DNA from: Hymenobacter sp. BT730
GTDB taxonomy: Bacteria; Bacteroidota; Bacteroidia; Cytophagales; Hymenobacteraceae
Length of the DNA: 64,000 bases
Direction: 5' to 3'
NCBI RefSeq assembly: GCF_030542105.1
Contig: NZ_JAUOFB010000003.1
Coordinates: 496,001-560,000, forward strand
Shown here: piece by piece, positions 61,300 through 64,000 of the stretch
Numbering within the stretch: position 1 is the stretch's first letter
How the letters are laid out: every line of letters begins with the position of its first letter
Translations under genes and position numbers: made by a program
The notes under the pieces: model-generated
Told to the model about the DNA's origin: nothing
The model's database searches: none
What the model saw: the letters and a program-made list of their open reading frames with translations, nothing else

Positions 61300-62253
61300 A
61301 TGGGTCTGTTTGACTTTTTGAAATCCAAGAAAACCGCTGAGCCTACTCCGGCTGTTTCGCCTACGCCCAGCACCCCGGCGCCGGAAGCAACCGGCCCCCG
61401 CTATAAGCGTCCTAATTACACTTCTTCTACCCCGGTAACGCCGCACATGCCGCCGGTGCCCCCACCCCAGGAGCCCATCCGGCCCCTTATGCCGCCCATG
61501 CCCACCTTCGAGCCGAACAACGCGCTGGAAGTGGCTCTGCTACAGGCGGCGCAGGACCCGGCTTTTCGCTCTATGTTTTACCAGGAGCTGCTCCGTCAGG
61601 AGCTGGTGATACTGCCGGCCGTAGATGAAGAAAATCCTACCACTGGCCTGGTAATTCCGGAGCCTGGTATGCAGATTCAGCTTCAGGTGCTGAACGATGG
61701 CAAGCTGCCGGTTTTCAGCTCCCTGGACCGGGTGTATGAGAATGGCGCCGTTAGTGGGGATGTTGCCTATATGCTGGTTCCCGGCATCGATTTCTTCCGG
61801 ATGGTGCAGGGCGCAGAGTGTGTGCTGAACCCTTTCTCGCCGTTTGGCAAGCTGCTAACCGTACCCGAGCTGGAAGATTTACTGGCGGGCAACCTGACAG
61901 ACAACGGCCCACAGACTGGCCCTGACGGCGACAAGCAGGTTTCCCTGGGGCAGCCGGAGGAGCGCCCGGAAGCACTCATTCATGCCGTGCGGGTATTCTG
62001 CGCTTCACACCCCGCTATCGAAACCGTATACCTGGCTCAACTCACGGTAGAGGACAGCCCTACCCCGCCACGGCTTCTATTAGGTTTCACTATTGATAAC
62101 GAGGACACCAGCCTGTTTCCCGAAATGGGTCCCATCGTACAGGGACATCTACAGCAGGACCAGACCATTGATCTGATGCTGATTAATCCCTCTGCCGATG
62201 ATCCATTGGCGAACTACTTCCGCAGTACAGAGCCTATCTACCAGCGCGGTTAG
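61300..62253 (+). CDS. SseB-like protein
   Basis: The 317-residue protein starts MGLFDFLKSKKTAEP, then a Pro-rich linker. An SseB N-terminal domain follows (NALEVALLQAAQDPAFRSMFYQELLRQELVILPAVD... VSGDVAYMLVPG) and an SseB C-terminal domain (ALIHAVRVFCASHPAIETVYLAQL). SseB is named for altered serine sensitivity; its molecular role is not settled. It is soluble and ends with a hairpin terminator. Confidence 0.85.
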   Translation: MGLFDFLKSKKTAEPTPAVSPTPSTPAPEATGPRYKRPNYTSSTPVTPHMPPVPPPQEPIRPLMPPMPTFEPNNALEVALLQAAQDPAFRSMFYQELLRQELVILPAVDEENPTTGLVIPEPGMQIQLQVLNDGKLPVFSSLDRVYENGAVSGDVAYMLVPGIDFFRMVQGAECVLNPFSPFGKLLTVPELEDLLAGNLTDNGPQTGPDGDKQVSLGQPEERPEALIHAVRVFCASHPAIETVYLAQLTVEDSPTPPRLLLGFTIDNEDTSLFPEMGPIVQGHLQQDQTIDLMLINPSADDPLANYFRSTEPIYQRG

Positions 62254-62271
62254 TCACCAGGCAGCCTTCAT

Positions 62272-62307
62272 AAAAAAAGCCTCCGTTTATAAACGGAGGC
62301 TTTTTTT
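62272..62307. terminator. Bidirectional terminator
   Basis: A perfect palindrome of 18-base arms meets in the middle (62272-62289 and 62290-62307), A's left and T's right, between SseB and the DUF2062 gene. Confidence 0.85.
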
Positions 62308-62312
62308 ATGCC

Positions 62313-62858
62313 TTAGGCGCTGAGCGTAGCCTTGGCCTTTTGCCGGGCGGCCAGACGGGCAAACAGCGGGCGCAACGCAACAAACAAGACGGGTACTACC
62401 AGCACCGATATGCCCAGCCAGAGCACCAACGCCCCCAGCTCTGCCCGCCAAAGTACCTGCAGGCCTCCGGCCCAATCCTCAGCAAAGTAATAGCGCAGCT
62501 TCTCCAGCGTCAGCGCCGAGTTAGTATTATGGGAGATTAGCCGCTCACCCCATTGCAACAACGGAATCATCAGCAGCAGCTGCACAGGGCTCATCAAGTG
62601 GCTTACCAGTAGCATGGCCGCAACATTCAGCCGCAGCCGCACTGCGCCCGCAGTAGCCAGCAGGGTAGTGACGCCCAGTAGCGGCACCAGCCCAAATGCA
62701 ATACCCAGAGACACGGTAAGAGCCAGCTGACGGGGCGAGAGGCCCTGCCGCAGCAGGTTCAGCAACGGCTCAATGGCCCGCCGCCGAAACCAACTGACGG
62801 GCTGAGCTGGCGTGTCAGAAGAAGTTGGAAGGAAATCAGACAAAATACGTGCAGACAA
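62313..62858 (-). CDS. DUF2062 membrane protein
   Basis: The 181-residue protein has the DUF2062 core, GLSPRQLALTVSLGIAFGLVPLLGVTTLLATAGAVRLRLNVAAMLLVSHLMSP, and a C-terminal TM helix (GALVLWLGISVLVVPVLFVAL). The start is unsettled: TTG 62858 opens the frame and another TTG lies 15 bases in. Both lie near a CCCTTTG element of the divergent region. The protein is probably integral to the membrane; function unknown. Confidence 0.8.
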   Translation of the reverse strand: MSARILSDFLPTSSDTPAQPVSWFRRRAIEPLLNLLRQGLSPRQLALTVSLGIAFGLVPLLGVTTLLATAGAVRLRLNVAAMLLVSHLMSPVQLLLMIPLLQWGERLISHNTNSALTLEKLRYYFAEDWAGGLQVLWRAELGALVLWLGISVLVVPVLFVALRPLFARLAARQKAKATLSA

Positions 62859-62941
62859 AGGGTATAGGCGGATGAGGCGCGGCCGTGTATCTTCGCGCTA
62901 CGCACCCTACGGCCCGCCGCCGACTGACGGTAGCGAAGCCC

Positions 62942-63880
62942 ATGACAAAAGTACGCGAGCCAGGCGAGCCTCACCCCAAAGACTGGACGGATTTCTTCGT
63001 GCTACTGCACCGCGCCGGCCGGGTGCTGGCCGCCAACGACCCGCTTCGGCTGGGAGCCGCCACGGCTTTCTTCACTACGTTTGCCCTGCCGCCCATTCTC
63101 ATCATTCTGGTGCAGATAATTGGCTCCTTCTACTCTACTTCCCTGGTGCGCAGCCTGCTGCTGGTAAAACTGTCTCACCTGTTGGGCGCCTCGGCCGCCG
63201 AGCTGGTACAGCAGATTCTGCAGAACGTAACCAACGTAGAGCGTAGTCGGCTGGTCACGTGGCTGGGCTTTGGGTTTCTGCTGTTCATTGCTACTACCCT
63301 GTTTGTGGTGATTCAGAACTCGCTTAATCAGCTGTGGAATATCCGGCCCCGCCGGGCTACGCACAAGCTGCTGAAGCTGCTGAAAGAACGGGCCCGTTCC
63401 TTAGGGGCGCTGCTGGCTACGGCCCTGCTTTCGGTGCTGGCTTTTGCTTCCGATACCGTGCTGGCGTTGTTTGCCGATTACATCAAGGATTTCGATACCA
63501 CGTTTGGCTACTATGTGATTCAGGTGCTGAATCAGGTGGTGTCTTTACTGATTCTCACGGCCTGGTTTGCGGCCACCTTCCGAAACCTAAGCCTGGCCAA
63601 AGTACCGTGGCGCGCGGTGTTGCGCGGCGCCATGCTCACGGCCGTGCTCATCGACCTGGGCGAGTTTGTGCTGGGGCATTTGCTGGTACCGCGCAATCTG
63701 GGGCCTATTTACGGACCGGCTTCCAGTATTGTGCTGGTGCTGCTGTTCGTGTTTTACTCGGCCATGATTTTCTATTTCGGAGCATGTTTCACCAAAGTGT
63801 ATGCGCACTACATCGGGGTGGATATCCGGGCTAAAAAGTCAGCGGTCCGCTACCGCCTGCTGGACATAGTCGACGAGTAG
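62942..63880 (+). CDS. YihY/BrkB-family membrane protein
   Basis: The 312-residue protein has six hydrophobic helices (AATAFFTTFALPPILIILVQIIGSFY, WLGFGFLLFIATTLFVVIQNSLN, LGALLATALLSVLAFASD and later ones), with the QNSLNQLWNIRP signature. The family includes virulence factor BrkB and putative transporters; the reaction is unknown. A TATCTTCG element at 62888-62895 lies inside the extended frame, so ATG 62942 is the likely start. Confidence 0.88.
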   Translation: MTKVREPGEPHPKDWTDFFVLLHRAGRVLAANDPLRLGAATAFFTTFALPPILIILVQIIGSFYSTSLVRSLLLVKLSHLLGASAAELVQQILQNVTNVERSRLVTWLGFGFLLFIATTLFVVIQNSLNQLWNIRPRRATHKLLKLLKERARSLGALLATALLSVLAFASDTVLALFADYIKDFDTTFGYYVIQVLNQVVSLLILTAWFAATFRNLSLAKVPWRAVLRGAMLTAVLIDLGEFVLGHLLVPRNLGPIYGPASSIVLVLLFVFYSAMIFYFGACFTKVYAHYIGVDIRAKKSAVRYRLLDIVDE

Positions 63881-63927
63881 ACGGACGGCCGTAAACGCGA
63901 AAAGCAGTGGCTCCGTAAATCTGCCCT

Positions 63928-63935
63928 ACCTTTGC
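63928..63935 (+). promoter_or_regulatory. -7 element TACCTTTG of the last gene
   Basis: An exact TAnnTTTG lies 17 bases before the ATG at 63953. Confidence 0.55.
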
Positions 63936-63952
63936 AGCAAATAACCCGTGTA

Positions 63953-64000
63953 TGTCTACTGCTACTTTCGCCGACCTCGGCCTCGCTCCTTCCTTTCTGC
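63953..64000 (+). CDS. Start of a probable DEAD-box helicase (truncated by window end)
   Basis: The 16 visible codons read MSTATFADLGLAPSFL. The F-x-DLGL pattern is like the opening of DEAD-box RNA helicases before the Q motif, but too little is present to be sure. It has a good promoter element upstream and probably continues past 64000. Confidence 0.4.

Overview
The window looks like chromosomal DNA of a Bacteroidota member, most likely a Hymenobacter-type cytophagalean (inference). The grounds are promoter elements of the TAnnTTTG type with almost no Shine-Dalgarno sequences, a secreted protein ending in a type IX secretion sorting domain, many Bacteroidota-type families (DUF3127, DUF4159, DUF1571, DUF4112, AddA/AddB-like nucleases), moderately high GC and mostly housekeeping or envelope genes. 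I see no prophage, transposase, CRISPR array or rRNA. One tRNA gene (Asp, GTC) lies at 10205-10278.

Layout. 1-12 kb: two Rossmann oxidoreductases, a secreted S1/P1 nuclease, rsmE, a DUF4159 exported protein, then a minus-strand run of lipid and repair genes (metallo-hydrolase, patatin lipase, PlsC-like acyltransferase, AraC-Ogt repair protein) behind accA, followed by tRNA-Asp and a glycosyltransferase. 12-19 kb: a Nudix hydrolase, a RhlE-type helicase, a conserved Cys-rich unknown, a small lipoprotein, then an AT-rich stretch (about 15.55-17.09 kb) holding one XRE regulator surrounded by palindromes, and an L,D-transpeptidase. 19-26 kb: an LTA4H-like M1 aminopeptidase, a convergent cyanophycinase / isoaspartyl peptidase pair (cyanophycin breakdown), a DUF3127 OB-fold protein with an SSB-like tail, an SDR, an AlbA_2 protein and a 38-residue Lys-rich protein. 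26-37 kb: a 1012-residue secreted multidomain nuclease, YkvA, an amidohydrolase, a GT2, a DUF1571 protein with a LysM-like insert, SDRs and a BaiN-like flavoprotein.

37-42 kb groups RNA-related and disordered proteins: a DeaD-type helicase with a long Gly/Tyr/Ser tail, a cold-shock protein with a structured leader, a thioesterase and a 280-residue Arg/Ser/Tyr/Asp/Gly disordered protein. 42-50 kb is an addA - rhomboid protease - addB cluster. 50-56 kb has a fungal-type cytosine deaminase, small membrane proteins, a ClC protein with CBS domains, a cation/proton antiporter and a second HI0933-type flavoprotein. 56-64 kb has a protein with a C-terminal diadenylate-cyclase (DAC/DisA_N-like) domain, an aldo/keto reductase, a DUF4112 - lipoprotein - SCO - cytochrome c operon, an SseB-like protein, DUF2062 and YihY membrane proteins, and the first 16 codons of a probable helicase.

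Two patterns cut across genes. First, several genes place TAnnTTTG exactly four bases before an ATG or GTG, which implies leaderless mRNAs and fixes several non-ATG starts. Second, TTACA-N2-TGTAA-like sites cluster around the XRE regulator, suggesting an autoregulatory operator set. The DAC-domain protein and the XRE island are the best candidates for less-described biology.
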